From Nocardia transvalensis NBRC 15921 (GTDB taxonomy: Bacteria; Actinomycetota; Actinomycetes; Mycobacteriales; Mycobacteriaceae): 64,000 bases of DNA. Both the position numbers and the translations under genes were made by a program. Shown here piece after piece: positions 35,559 through 43,106 of this stretch. Every line of letters begins with the position of its first letter. The stretch's first letter is position 1. The stretch is taken from contig NZ_BAGL01000060.1 of assembly GCF_000308875.1 (NCBI RefSeq), forward strand, positions 40,556 through 104,555, written 5' to 3'. Under the pieces are notes generated by a model that was not told the DNA's origin, did no database searches, and was given only the letters and a program-made list of their open reading frames with translations.

Positions 35559-36134
35559 CTACTCCTGCCCGACGGGATCGGTCTCCGGTGCGCCGTGGGC
35601 GAGGGCGTGGAATGCGGGGCGTAGGAGGGCGGAGATGTGGTCGGGCTCGGCATCGCGCAGGCCATCGAGGTGCAGGAGGTGCCGTCCGATGACGGCGCCG
35701 ATGGTGAGCGCGCCGATCAGGCCCGCCCGCAGGTCCGCGTCGTCGTCCGCCAGGTGCCGGGCGGCCTGTCGCTGCTGCGACACCATGCCGGAGCGGACCT
35801 CCCCCGCGGCGTCGGGATGGGTGAACATGGAGCGGATGGCCGCCAGCGCGTCGGTCGGCGGCTCGGCCAGCTTCTGCGCCAGCGCGGCCAGCAGGGTTTC
35901 GGCCGCATGCTCCGGCGGTCCCGTCACGCCGCCGTCTCGCCCGAACTCCGAGACCTGGGCGAACAGCTTGTCCTTGGACCCGAAATACCGCATCACCAGA
36001 CCGGGATCGGTCTCGGCCGCCGTCGCGATCGCCCGGATGGTGGTCCGGTCGTACCCGGATTCGGCGAACAGCCGCCGCGCGGCGTCCAGGATCCGGGACT
36101 CGGTGCGTTGCCGTTGTTCTGCGCGGGTGCCCAT
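35559..36134 (-). CDS. TetR family transcriptional regulator
   Basis: 191-residue repressor. The N-terminal helix-turn-helix (RILDAARRLFAESGYDRTTIRAIATAAETDPGLVMRYFGSKDKLF) is canonical; the C-terminal ligand domain resembles the TetR_C_31-like group. The ATG at 36134 is 5 bases from the first of two matching inverted repeats, and the membrane-protein gene starts on the other side of the second. It therefore probably represses itself and that neighbour. Effector unknown. Confidence 0.92.
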   Translation of the reverse strand: MGTRAEQRQRTESRILDAARRLFAESGYDRTTIRAIATAAETDPGLVMRYFGSKDKLFAQVSEFGRDGGVTGPPEHAAETLLAALAQKLAEPPTDALAAIRSMFTHPDAAGEVRSGMVSQQRQAARHLADDDADLRAGLIGALTIGAVIGRHLLHLDGLRDAEPDHISALLRPAFHALAHGAPETDPVGQE

Positions 36135-36138
36135 GTAC

Positions 36139-36204
36139 TCAGTCTACGACCGTTGACCGAACCTGGATCCGGTGCTACGTTCAGTCTACGGTTGTTGACC
36201 GAAC
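36139..36204. promoter_or_regulatory. Two TetR operator-like repeats
   Basis: A 24-base element occurs at 36139-36162 and again at 36181-36204, 42 bases apart, with only three central mismatches. Each contains an inverted repeat TCAGTCTAC-N4-GTTGACCGA (7 of 9 paired). One flanks the TetR gene start, the other the start of the divergent gene. Confidence 0.85.
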
Positions 36205-36215
36205 GAAGGATTTCC

Positions 36216-36542
36216 ATGATCCACACGATCGTCCTCGCGCTGCTCGCCGGTCTGATGGGCGCGAACGCTGTCCCCCACTTCATCAAAGGCATTGTCGGCG
36301 AAGAGTTTCCGAATGTGTGGGGCAACGGCCCGCTCCGCAATGCTGTGGCAGGAACCCTCGGCTTGGCCATCGCGGTCGCCTTCGGTTGCTGGGCCGATCT
36401 ACCCGCGCACACCGCCGAAGGACTGGGCGCGCTCTTCTTCGGCGCGCTCGTCATGGCCGTCTTCCACGCCCTGGGCGGTGCCTACAAGCTCAATTCCACA
36501 CTCCGGCTACCCAATCCGGCCCACCCCACCAGCGCGGCGTAA
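36216..36542 (+). CDS. Small membrane protein controlled by divergent TetR
   Basis: 108 residues with three hydrophobic segments (TIVLALLAGLMGANAVPHF, AVAGTLGLAIAVAFGCWADL, LGALFFGALVMAVFHALGGAY). The N-terminal VPHFIKGIVG motif recurs in a family of small actinobacterial membrane proteins of unknown role. GAAGGA precedes the ATG by 6 bases. Divergent from the TetR gene across two operator-like repeats, suggesting ligand-inducible expression, perhaps in export or protection. Confidence 0.75.
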   Translation: MIHTIVLALLAGLMGANAVPHFIKGIVGEEFPNVWGNGPLRNAVAGTLGLAIAVAFGCWADLPAHTAEGLGALFFGALVMAVFHALGGAYKLNSTLRLPNPAHPTSAA

Positions 36543-36588
36543 CCGCTCCCGACTCCCCGCCCAGCACACCCGCCTACAGCCCACCTCA

Positions 36589-36658
36589 TTTTCCGGCGTG
36601 CTTTTGGCCGGAATCCACTACAGCCGAGGGAGATCCCGGCCAAAAGCACGCCGGGAAA
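36589..36658. repeat. Dispersed inverted repeat, family A, copy 3
   Basis: Arms 36589-36615 and 36632-36658, 27 bases each with a 16-base spacer, exactly the geometry of copy 1. It sits between two converging genes and directly abuts the 26-bp tandem array. Confidence 0.87.
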
Positions 36659-36662
36659 GCAG

Positions 36663-36900
36663 CCCCCTGACAGCAGGCCGAGCAAGTAGTCATCCGACAG
36701 CATGCCGGGAAGTAGTCACCAGACAGCGGGGCGGCAAGCAGTCACCGCACAGCGGGGCGAGAAGCAGTCACCGCACAGCAGGCCGAGAAGCAGTCACCGC
36801 ACAGCAGGCCGAGAAGCAGTCACCTGACAGCGGGCCGAGACGTAGTCGCCTGACAGCACGCCGGGAAGTAGTCACCCGACAGCACGCCGGGAAGTAGGGA
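36663..36900. repeat. 26-bp tandem repeat, about nine units
   Basis: The landmark AGT(C) recurs every 26 bases at 36689, 36715, 36741, 36767, 36793, 36819, 36845 and 36871, with a partial unit before and the last one broken at 36897. Consensus of the unit: GTCACC-GACAGC-GGCCGAGAAG. It fills the gap between converging genes up to the stop of the GGCT-like gene and looks like a variable-number locus. Confidence 0.88.
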
Positions 36901-36905
36901 GCCGC

Positions 36906-37331
36906 TCACCGCACCTGTCCCCCGCGCCAGCGGGCGCAGTGGGTCAGGTAGCGCGGGAGGTGGTCGGTGGCGAAAGCTTCGGCGTGCCAGTCGTTTCGGG
37001 TGACGTCGGCGGTCCAGATGTAGGTGGGGACGGGCTTGTCCTCTCCGATTACCGGGATGGGGCGCAGCACGTACTCCTCGTCCTCGAACGCGTCGACGGT
37101 CTCCCACTCGGATTCGGTCAGGCCGTTCAGGATCAGGCCGCCCGCCATCCGGCCCGGCCGAGGGACGAGACCCGGATAGAGCCGCCCGGGCAGAGCCGCC
37201 ACTCGCCAGTCGCGCGCCACCGCGACGTCGTGGTCGGGCACGCGCCCGATCAACTCCTCCAGCACCGGGCCGAACTGCAGGGTGCCGTAGACGAACAGCC
37301 GATCGCGCACGCCCTCCAGCCGCGCGCTCAT
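36906..37331 (-). CDS. Gamma-glutamylcyclotransferase (AIG2-like) family protein
   Basis: 141-residue protein with the GGCT/BtrG fold. The N-terminal substrate loop LFVYGTLQFGP corresponds to the YGSL motif, and the acid/base glutamate lies in VDAFEDEEYVLRP. Family members cyclise gamma-glutamyl amines or dipeptides to 5-oxoproline; the exact substrate here is unknown. The ATG at 37331 follows a G-rich ribosome site. Its stop touches the end of the 26-bp tandem repeat. Confidence 0.85.
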   Translation of the reverse strand: MSARLEGVRDRLFVYGTLQFGPVLEELIGRVPDHDVAVARDWRVAALPGRLYPGLVPRPGRMAGGLILNGLTESEWETVDAFEDEEYVLRPIPVIGEDKPVPTYIWTADVTRNDWHAEAFATDHLPRYLTHCARWRGGQVR

Positions 37332-37636
37332 ACCGCCCCCCGCATCGGACCGGAGGTTCGCTGTCTCGTTGCCACACTCCTCGAACCGCTCGCACCGCCA
37401 CGTCTGCATCCCATGTATCCACTGTGCCGAATCCGAGCCCACACCGGGCCCGATGCACGACGTGACCTGTCTCACCACCGCGGATGAGAAGGCATAACCG
37501 CACAGCACAACTTAGCGAAGGCATGACCGGACATTCCCGACGCCAGGAAAGCTACGCGCGCTGGGTAATAGCTCGAGCCAGCGACCAGCGACCGCATGCC
37601 CGACGGCCGTGCGGAGACGCACCGCACGGAACCCCG
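37332..37636. other. Intergenic region, 305 bases
   Basis: Between the start of the GGCT-like gene and the stop of the lactonase-like gene. The only structure seen is the hairpin CCGTGCGG (37607-37614) with CCGCACGG (37622-37629), 8 bases past the lactonase stop and possibly its terminator. No credible ORF. Confidence 0.5.
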
Positions 37637-38431
37637 TCACCCGGCGGGCCGCACCGTCGAACCGGACAGCCGCGCGAACGCGTTCGCGTCGTGCGAGCAG
37701 AACAGGGTGATCTCGTGCCCGTGCGCGCGATTGAGTTCCACCAGCCTGCGCCGGTTCTCCCGATACGCGCCCCGCACGATCGAGCCCAGCTCGTAGAACT
37801 GCCACATCAGCGGGGTGCGCGGCCCGGCCGGATCGACCTCGCTGTCGAGGTAGTACGCGTCGCCGGCGTGCAGCAGCCAGCCGTGGCCGGTGTCGACCGC
37901 GACGCCGACGTGCCCGCGCGTGTGACCCGGCAGCGGGACCACCAGGATCTCCGGCGGCAGTCCGGGCAGATCGCGCACCGCGCGGAAGCCGAACCACTCG
38001 TCGCCGCCGTCCAATTCGTTCACCATCCAGCGCGGACCGTGCGCCCACTGCACCGCCCGGTAGCGCATCCGCTCGGAGAACGTGCGGCCCGCGGTCGCGG
38101 CGCGGAACTCCGGACCGTGCACGTGCACGGTGGCCTCCGGGAAGTCGGCGAGACCGCCGGCGTGATCGAAGTCGAGATGGGTGAGCACGATGTGCCGCAC
38201 ATCGGCCGGGTCGTAGCCGAGCCCCTGGATCTGCCGGACCGCGGTCTCGTGCTCGGCGAGCTGCGGACCCAGCACGAAGCGGCTCGGACCCACCAGGCGC
38301 GCGGGCTCGCGCACGCAGTCGAGCCCGAATCCGGTGTCGACCAGTACCAAGCCCGCCTTGGTCTCGATGAGCAGGCAGTGATCGACCATGCCCATTGCCA
38401 TGCTGCCGCAGTTGAGATGATGAATCCGCAC
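37637..38431 (-). CDS. Metallo-beta-lactamase fold hydrolase (N-acyl homoserine lactonase-like)
   Basis: 264-residue MBL-fold enzyme. The zinc-binding motif is HLDFDHAGG (HxDxDH), with further ligand histidine in PLPGHTRGH and aspartate in LLHAGDAYY, then the late FCSHDA. This pattern matches the AHL-lactonase/AttM branch, which opens acyl-homoserine-lactone or gamma-butyrolactone rings; other lactones or esters are possible. I use the GTG at 38431 because it gives the conserved start MRIHHLNCGSM; upstream alternatives are GTG 38455 and ATG 38494. Same strand as oxyR, 82 bases downstream. Confidence 0.82.
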   Translation of the reverse strand: MRIHHLNCGSMAMGMVDHCLLIETKAGLVLVDTGFGLDCVREPARLVGPSRFVLGPQLAEHETAVRQIQGLGYDPADVRHIVLTHLDFDHAGGLADFPEATVHVHGPEFRAATAGRTFSERMRYRAVQWAHGPRWMVNELDGGDEWFGFRAVRDLPGLPPEILVVPLPGHTRGHVGVAVDTGHGWLLHAGDAYYLDSEVDPAGPRTPLMWQFYELGSIVRGAYRENRRRLVELNRAHGHEITLFCSHDANAFARLSGSTVRPAG

Positions 38432-38513
38432 GTCGAGAGCGTCCCAGACGCTCACCGGCTGGTCAATCGCGCAGTCGGCGCGCACGCGCGCCACGCCGCG
38501 CGGTTGTGCGAAT

Positions 38514-39422
38514 TCACACCGGACGCTGTGCGCGAATGATTTCCGCCAGCTGCTCGTAGTCCTCGGTGCGCGCGGTCGACCCGCGGAACACCAGCCCGAG
38601 CGTGCGCCCCGGGGCGGGCGGGGCGAAGCGGGCGATATCCAGTGTGCCGCGGGCGGTTTCGGCTGCCACCGCCATCTCCGGGATCAACGTCACGCCGAGG
38701 CCGCCGGCCACGCACTGGACCACCGTCGCCAGCGACGCCGCGCGGGTGTCGCCGACCGGACCGGGCCGCACGTCCTGCGATCGGCACAGGTCCAGCGTCT
38801 GATCGCGCAGGCAATGCCCCTCGTCGAGCAGCAGCAGCGGCAGGTTGTCCAGCGCCGCCGGGGAGACGTCGGTCCGGCCCGCCAGCTCGTGCCCGCGCGG
38901 GGTGACCAGCACGAATTCCTCGGTGTAGAGCGGAATCTCGACCAGGCCCGTCGCCTCGCTCGGCAGCGCGAGCAGCGCCACGTCCAGGACGCCGGTGCGC
39001 AGGCCGTCGAGCAGCCGCGCCGTCTGGTCCTCGATCACGTGCGGAATTAGGGCGGGCAGCTGCCCGCGCAGTTCCGGCAGCAGGCTCGGCAGCACATACG
39101 GGGCAACCGTCGGGATCAGGCCGAGGCGCAGCGTGCCGCTCAGCCCGTCGCCGGATGCGGACGCGACGAAACGGTCGGCCGCCTCCAGTGTCGCCATCGC
39201 TTGCGGGAGAAGCCTTTTGCCCGCGGCCGTCACCAGCACCCGGCGCGTACTGCGCTCGATCAGTTGCAGGCCCAGGCCGTTTTCCAATGATGCCAGCGCC
39301 TGCGATAACGTGGGTTGGCTCACAGACAGCCGCGCGGCCGCGGTGCCGAAATGGCGATACTCCGCGATCGCCACGAACGCACGCAGCTGTGACAGGGTGG
39401 GCTGATAAGTCTGATCAGTCAC
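38514..39422 (-). CDS. oxyR: Hydrogen peroxide sensor-regulator OxyR
   Basis: 302-residue LysR-type regulator. The N-terminal winged helix (AFVAIAEYRHFGTAAARLSVSQPTLSQALASLE) is followed by an effector domain holding the redox pair Cys204 and Cys213 in LDEGHCLRDQTLDLC, aligned with Cys199/Cys208 of E. coli OxyR. Oxidation to a disulfide would switch on ahpC, which is divergent at 39530. The functional oxyR here contrasts with the decayed oxyR of M. tuberculosis. Start GTG 39422; its first codons overlap a TGATCA-containing dyad. Confidence 0.95.
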   Translation of the reverse strand: MTDQTYQPTLSQLRAFVAIAEYRHFGTAAARLSVSQPTLSQALASLENGLGLQLIERSTRRVLVTAAGKRLLPQAMATLEAADRFVASASGDGLSGTLRLGLIPTVAPYVLPSLLPELRGQLPALIPHVIEDQTARLLDGLRTGVLDVALLALPSEATGLVEIPLYTEEFVLVTPRGHELAGRTDVSPAALDNLPLLLLDEGHCLRDQTLDLCRSQDVRPGPVGDTRAASLATVVQCVAGGLGVTLIPEMAVAAETARGTLDIARFAPPAPGRTLGLVFRGSTARTEDYEQLAEIIRAQRPV

Positions 39423-39451
39423 ACCTATGAGTGTAGTGCGACTGATCACCT
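39408..39451. promoter_or_regulatory. Dyad in oxyR-ahpC gap, candidate OxyR site
   Basis: Two CTGATCA palindromic cores at 39411-39417 and 39443-39449 flank ACACCTATGAGTGT, so CAGTCACAC on one side is mirrored by GTGTAGTGCGACTG on the other. Placement at the shared control region and the extended dyad fit a LysR-type binding site. The match to a formal OxyR consensus was not tested. Confidence 0.5.
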
Positions 39452-39529
39452 TTACCTTTTAGAGGCCCCCGTGCAAGATCGACAGCGAACGCTTCGCACG
39501 GCAATCCGACAAACGAAGAAGGAGAAAGC

Positions 39530-40117
39530 ATGGCTCTGCTGACCATCGGCGACCAGTTCCCCGCCTACAACCTCACCGCGGTGATCGGTGGCGATCTGTC
39601 CAAGGTGAATGCTCAGCAGCCCGACGACTACTTCACCCAGATCTCGAGCGACGATTACGCGGGCAAGTGGCGGATCATCTTCTTCTGGCCGAAGGACTTC
39701 ACGTTCGTGTGCCCGACCGAGATCGCCGCCTTCGGCAAGCTGAACGAGGAGTTCGCGGACCGTGACGCGCAGGTGCTCGGCGCCTCCGTCGACAACGAGT
39801 TCGTGCACTTCCAGTGGCGGGCCCAGCACGAGGACCTCAAGACCCTGCCCTTCCCGATGCTGTCGGACCTCAAGCGCGAGCTGGCCGAGGCCACCGGCGT
39901 GCTCAACGCCGACGGTGTCGCCGACCGCGCCACCTTCATCGTCGACCCGAACAACGAGATCCAGTTCGTGTCGGTGACCGCCGGTTCCGTCGGCCGCAAC
40001 GTCGACGAGGTGCTACGGGTGCTCGACGCGCTGCAGTCCGACGAGCTGTGCGCCTGCAACTGGAAGAAGGGCGACCCGACCATCGACGCCGGTGAACTGC
40101 TGGCCGCGAGCGTCTGA
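39530..40117 (+). CDS. ahpC: Alkyl hydroperoxide reductase AhpC (peroxiredoxin)
   Basis: 195-residue typical peroxiredoxin reducing H2O2, organic peroxides and peroxynitrite. The peroxidatic cysteine is Cys61 in FTFVCPTE, and the two C-terminal resolving cysteines Cys174 and Cys176 (SDELCACNW) are at the same numbers as in M. tuberculosis AhpC, a three-cysteine arrangement served by AhpD. GAAGGAG precedes the ATG. Transcribed away from oxyR and followed 24 bases later by ahpD; strongly expected to be peroxide-induced. Confidence 0.97.
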   Translation: MALLTIGDQFPAYNLTAVIGGDLSKVNAQQPDDYFTQISSDDYAGKWRIIFFWPKDFTFVCPTEIAAFGKLNEEFADRDAQVLGASVDNEFVHFQWRAQHEDLKTLPFPMLSDLKRELAEATGVLNADGVADRATFIVDPNNEIQFVSVTAGSVGRNVDEVLRVLDALQSDELCACNWKKGDPTIDAGELLAASV

Positions 40118-40141
40118 TCTGCCGGAAAGGACTGTTTGGCT

Positions 40142-40681
40142 GTGTCCGTCGAAAACCTGAAGAACTCGCTCCCCGAGTACGCCAAGGACCTCAAGCTCAA
40201 CCTCTCGTCCATCGCGCGGTCCACCGTGCTGACCGAGCAGCAGCTGTGGGGCACCCTGCTCGCCACCGCGGCGGCCACCCGCTCGGCGAGCACGCTGCGC
40301 GAGATCGCCGACGAGGCCGCCGACACGTTGTCGGCGGAGGCGTACAACGCCGCCCTCGGCGCCGCGTCGATCATGGGTATGAACAACGTGTTCTACCGCG
40401 GTAAGGCGTTCCTGGGCGGCCGCTACGACGATCTGCGGGCCGGTCTGCGCATGCAGATCATCGGCAATCCGGGGGTCGACAAGGCCGACTTCGAGCTGTG
40501 GTCGTTCGCGGTGTCGTCGGTCAACGGCTGCCAGCACTGCCTGGAGGCGCACGAGCACACGCTGCGTGAGGCGGGCGTCGGGCGCGAGGCGATCTTCGAG
40601 GCGCTGCGCGTGGCCGCCATCGTCGCCGGTGTCGGTCAGGCCGTGCAGTCCACCGAGACGCTGGCCTCGGCCGCCGTCTGA
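40142..40681 (+). CDS. ahpD: Alkyl hydroperoxide reductase AhpD
   Basis: 179-residue thioredoxin-like reductant of AhpC in mycolic-acid bacteria; it passes electrons from dihydrolipoamide via lipoamide proteins. The proton-relay and redox residues Glu118, Cys130, Cys133 and His137 (GCQHCLEAHEHT) are at the same numbers as in M. tuberculosis AhpD. The GTG at 40142 gives MSVENLKN, the family start, with GGAAAGG upstream; a TTG two codons earlier is less likely. Ends the oxidative-stress operon before a strong terminator. Confidence 0.96.
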   Translation: MSVENLKNSLPEYAKDLKLNLSSIARSTVLTEQQLWGTLLATAAATRSASTLREIADEAADTLSAEAYNAALGAASIMGMNNVFYRGKAFLGGRYDDLRAGLRMQIIGNPGVDKADFELWSFAVSSVNGCQHCLEAHEHTLREAGVGREAIFEALRVAAIVAGVGQAVQSTETLASAAV

Positions 40682-40694
40682 TTCGGTCACGTAG

Positions 40695-40732
40695 GTGCCC
40701 TGCCCCGGGATCTCCTGGGGCAGGGCACTTTT
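40695..40732 (+). terminator. Rho-independent terminator after ahpCD
   Basis: Perfect 12-base stem GTGCCCTGCCCC (40695-40706) with GGGGCAGGGCAC (40717-40728), a 10-base loop, then TTTT. It starts 14 bases after the ahpD stop. Confidence 0.92.
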
Positions 40733-40849
40733 CGTCTGGTCGAGCGGCCACGCTGTCCGGTGCCGTGTGCGCCACAGCGCGACGGCGGGAGAGACGCTCG
40801 TCACCTGGGCATCCCGGTGCCCGGTGGGCCGCGAGTAGGCTGAGCAAAC

Positions 40850-41542
40850 ATGGGCGCACTGGAAAGTGACAGCACGCAGATCGAGGTGGTCCGGGTCTTC
40901 ACCGATGCGGCGGGCCGGTTCGGCAACCCGCTCGGCATCGCCCGCGCCGCCGATGTCGTCGACGTCGACCATCAGGCGCTGGCGGCACGGGCCGGATACA
41001 GCGAGACGGTCGTCGTCGAGCCGCCGGTCGAGGACGTCGCGCGCATGCGCATCTACACCCCCGCGGTGGAACTTCCCTTCGCCGGACATCCGACCGTCGG
41101 CGCCGGGTGGTGGCTGTCCGAGCAGGGCACGCCGGTCAAGGTGCTGGAGGTTCCGGCCGGACCGGTCACCGTCACGCCGGTCGAGGGCATGACCTGGGTC
41201 CAAGCCCGCGCGGAGTGGGCCCCGACGTTCAGCTTCCACGAATTCGACGACATCGAACTCCTCTCGACCCTCGACCCGGCCGATTTCGCCGAGGGCCAGC
41301 ACTACGTCTGGGCCTGGACCGACCAGAATCGCGGCGCCGTCCGCACGCGCATGTTCGCCCCGGCCATGGGCATCGCCGAGGACGAGGCAACCGGCGCCGC
41401 CGCCATCGCCCTCACCGCCAAACTCCGCCGCGGCCTCATCATCACCCAGGGCCAAGGCTCCCAGCTCTTCACCGAATGGGACTCCGACGGCTGGGTCCGC
41501 CTCGGCGGCCGCACCGTAGCCGACCACCCCGTCCTCGTCTGA
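40850..41542 (+). CDS. PhzF family epimerase/isomerase
   Basis: 230-residue protein with the diaminopimelate-epimerase-like fold. It shows the PhzF entry VVRVFTDAAGRFGNPLGI, the catalytic acidic residue in GYSETVVVEPP, the turn TPAVELPFAGHPTVGAGWWL, and the late EDEATGAAAIAL and GQGSQLF. It is shorter than PhzF itself (about 280) and no phenazine genes are nearby, so it is one of the many housekeeping homologues of unknown substrate. A PhzF-like gene also occurs in the mycobacterial sigB-lexA neighbourhood, to my knowledge. Confidence 0.85.
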   Translation: MGALESDSTQIEVVRVFTDAAGRFGNPLGIARAADVVDVDHQALAARAGYSETVVVEPPVEDVARMRIYTPAVELPFAGHPTVGAGWWLSEQGTPVKVLEVPAGPVTVTPVEGMTWVQARAEWAPTFSFHEFDDIELLSTLDPADFAEGQHYVWAWTDQNRGAVRTRMFAPAMGIAEDEATGAAAIALTAKLRRGLIITQGQGSQLFTEWDSDGWVRLGGRTVADHPVLV

Positions 41543-41568
41543 CCCTCCCGGCAGGGCAACCCCTCTGG

Positions 41569-41648
41569 CTTCACGCACCCTTTCCACGTTCTCGCACGCC
41601 TTTCCTCACACTGGAGAGGGTGCGAGAGTACGCAAGGGGTGCGAGAAG
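41569..41648. repeat. Dispersed inverted repeat, family B, copy 2
   Basis: 80 bases from CTTCACGCACCCTTTCC to AAGGGGTGCGAGAAG, the same length as copy 3 at 55669-55748. A shortened second copy follows at about 41668-41728 (GCACCCCGCGTTCTCGCACG to GGGTGCGGGGGTGCGGG), running up to the stop of the DUF5134 gene. Placed between converging genes. Confidence 0.82.
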
Positions 41649-41729
41649 GTGGAGCCAGCGTCGCCGGCTTGCACCCCGCGTTCTCGCACGCATTTCGTCA
41701 CGCTGGAGCGGGTGCGGGGGTGCGGGAGG

Positions 41730-42443
41730 TCAGTGGGCGGCTGCGGCGATGAGCATGTAGGCGGTGCCTAGGTCCATGACGAGGTGGGGGACGACGGCTA
41801 TGCGGCCGGGCGGGTGCGGGAGGGCGTGGCGCAGAACGGTTTTGGCGCCGGGGGTGAGCATGAGGACGGCGTCGGCGGTGAAGAGGGCGGCCAGGAGGAA
41901 CATGGGGAGGGCCGGGGCGCTGTGGTGGCCGCCGTGCGAGTGTCCGGACATCGCCCACAGCATGGCCGCGGCCGCGATCAGGTGGTAGGCCAGCGGGGCA
42001 GCCGGTGCGGAGAGTCGACGTTGCAGAATGCGCGCGGCAAGGAGTACGGCGTACACGACGACCATCGCGGTCAGCACGCCTTGGACGGCGACCGGCGCGG
42101 CAGTGGGAAATATCAGCATCGCGAGCATGACCAGACACATGAGCAGATGCGCAGCGTCGGACTCGTGATCGAGCCCAACCGAAATACTCTGTACCCCAAT
42201 CTTATCCGTAGCGACTACTACCCCGTCGCTGCCCTCGATATCTGTTGCCCCGTCGCGACCCGACGAACCTGCCGCCCCATCGCAACCTGCGAGACCTGCC
42301 GCTCCATCGCGACCCCCAAGACCCACCGCCCCACCATGGTCAGCGTATTCGCGGGTGGTGGTGGTCAGGCGCATCGTGACGATTACGGCCGTGACCAGGA
42401 ATGCCGCCGTCACCCCCCAGCGCAGCGATTCGTGTTCCATCAT
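41730..42443 (-). CDS. DUF5134 family membrane protein with repeat insertion
   Basis: 237-residue integral membrane protein of the actinobacterial DUF5134 family, function unknown. One N-terminal helix (WGVTAAFLVTAVIVTMRL) is followed by a Gly/Asp-rich insertion (about residues 38-78) of near-repeated GRDGAAG units, then about five hydrophobic segments and the characteristic MSGHSHGGHH histidine motif that may bind metal. ATG at 42443, with a second ATG next to it. It converges on the PhzF gene across repeat B. The insertion is unlike the rest of the family as I know it and may vary between strains. Confidence 0.8.
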   Translation of the reverse strand: MMEHESLRWGVTAAFLVTAVIVTMRLTTTTREYADHGGAVGLGGRDGAAGLAGCDGAAGSSGRDGATDIEGSDGVVVATDKIGVQSISVGLDHESDAAHLLMCLVMLAMLIFPTAAPVAVQGVLTAMVVVYAVLLAARILQRRLSAPAAPLAYHLIAAAAMLWAMSGHSHGGHHSAPALPMFLLAALFTADAVLMLTPGAKTVLRHALPHPPGRIAVVPHLVMDLGTAYMLIAAAAH

Positions 42444-42632
42444 GAAAGCGCCCACACCCCACCACCTCTCGCCGTCGAGCCGGTAGTTCCATGCTCGCAT
42501 TCGCTGAGGGGACCGACCAGACTTTTCGCCGTGGCCCGCACCGCCACGGCCCTGCCTCAGCACTGCCCATCGGGCCGCTGTGGGTAGAGACCGGGCGAGC
42601 GTGCGGAATTCATCGGCGATTACCGTGCGCGT

Positions 42633-43100
42633 ATGCGGATCGAGCTCGACGACCTGACTGCCGGCGAGGTGGTCGCGCTGCTGGAGGACCATCTCGCGGA
42701 GATGCGGGCCCATTCGCCGGAGGACAGCATGCACGCGCTGGACCTGGCGGGCCTGCGGGCGCCCGGGGTGAGTTTCTGGTCGGTGTGGGACGGCGACCGT
42801 CTCGCGGGATGTGGTGCGCTGAAGGAACTCGATCCGGCACACGGCGAGATCAAGTCGATGCGCACCGCTCCCGGCTACCGTGGTCGCGGCGTCGGATCGA
42901 TGCTGCTGCGGCACCTCGTCGGCATCGCGCGCGACCGCGGATACAGCCGGCTGAGCCTGGAAACCGGTGCGCGGCCGTTCTACGCGCCCGCGCACCGGCT
43001 CTACGAGCGATACGGCTTCCGCCGCTGCGCGCCCTTCGCCGACTATCGCGAGGATCCCCACAGCATCTTCATGACGCTGTCACTGGACGCCGACCGGTGA
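42633..43100 (+). CDS. GNAT family N-acetyltransferase
   Basis: 155-residue acetyltransferase. The acetyl-CoA pyrophosphate loop is GYRGRGVGSMLL, preceded by the strand GEIKSMRTAP, and followed by SLETGARPFYAPAHRLYERYGFRRC, a signature of the YsnE/PsiE-like group with unknown small-molecule or protein substrates. The ATG at 42633 gives MRIELDDLTAGE. Its end lies 6 bases from the stop of the converging aminotransferase gene. Confidence 0.9.
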   Translation: MRIELDDLTAGEVVALLEDHLAEMRAHSPEDSMHALDLAGLRAPGVSFWSVWDGDRLAGCGALKELDPAHGEIKSMRTAPGYRGRGVGSMLLRHLVGIARDRGYSRLSLETGARPFYAPAHRLYERYGFRRCAPFADYREDPHSIFMTLSLDADR

Positions 43101-43106
43101 CGGATA

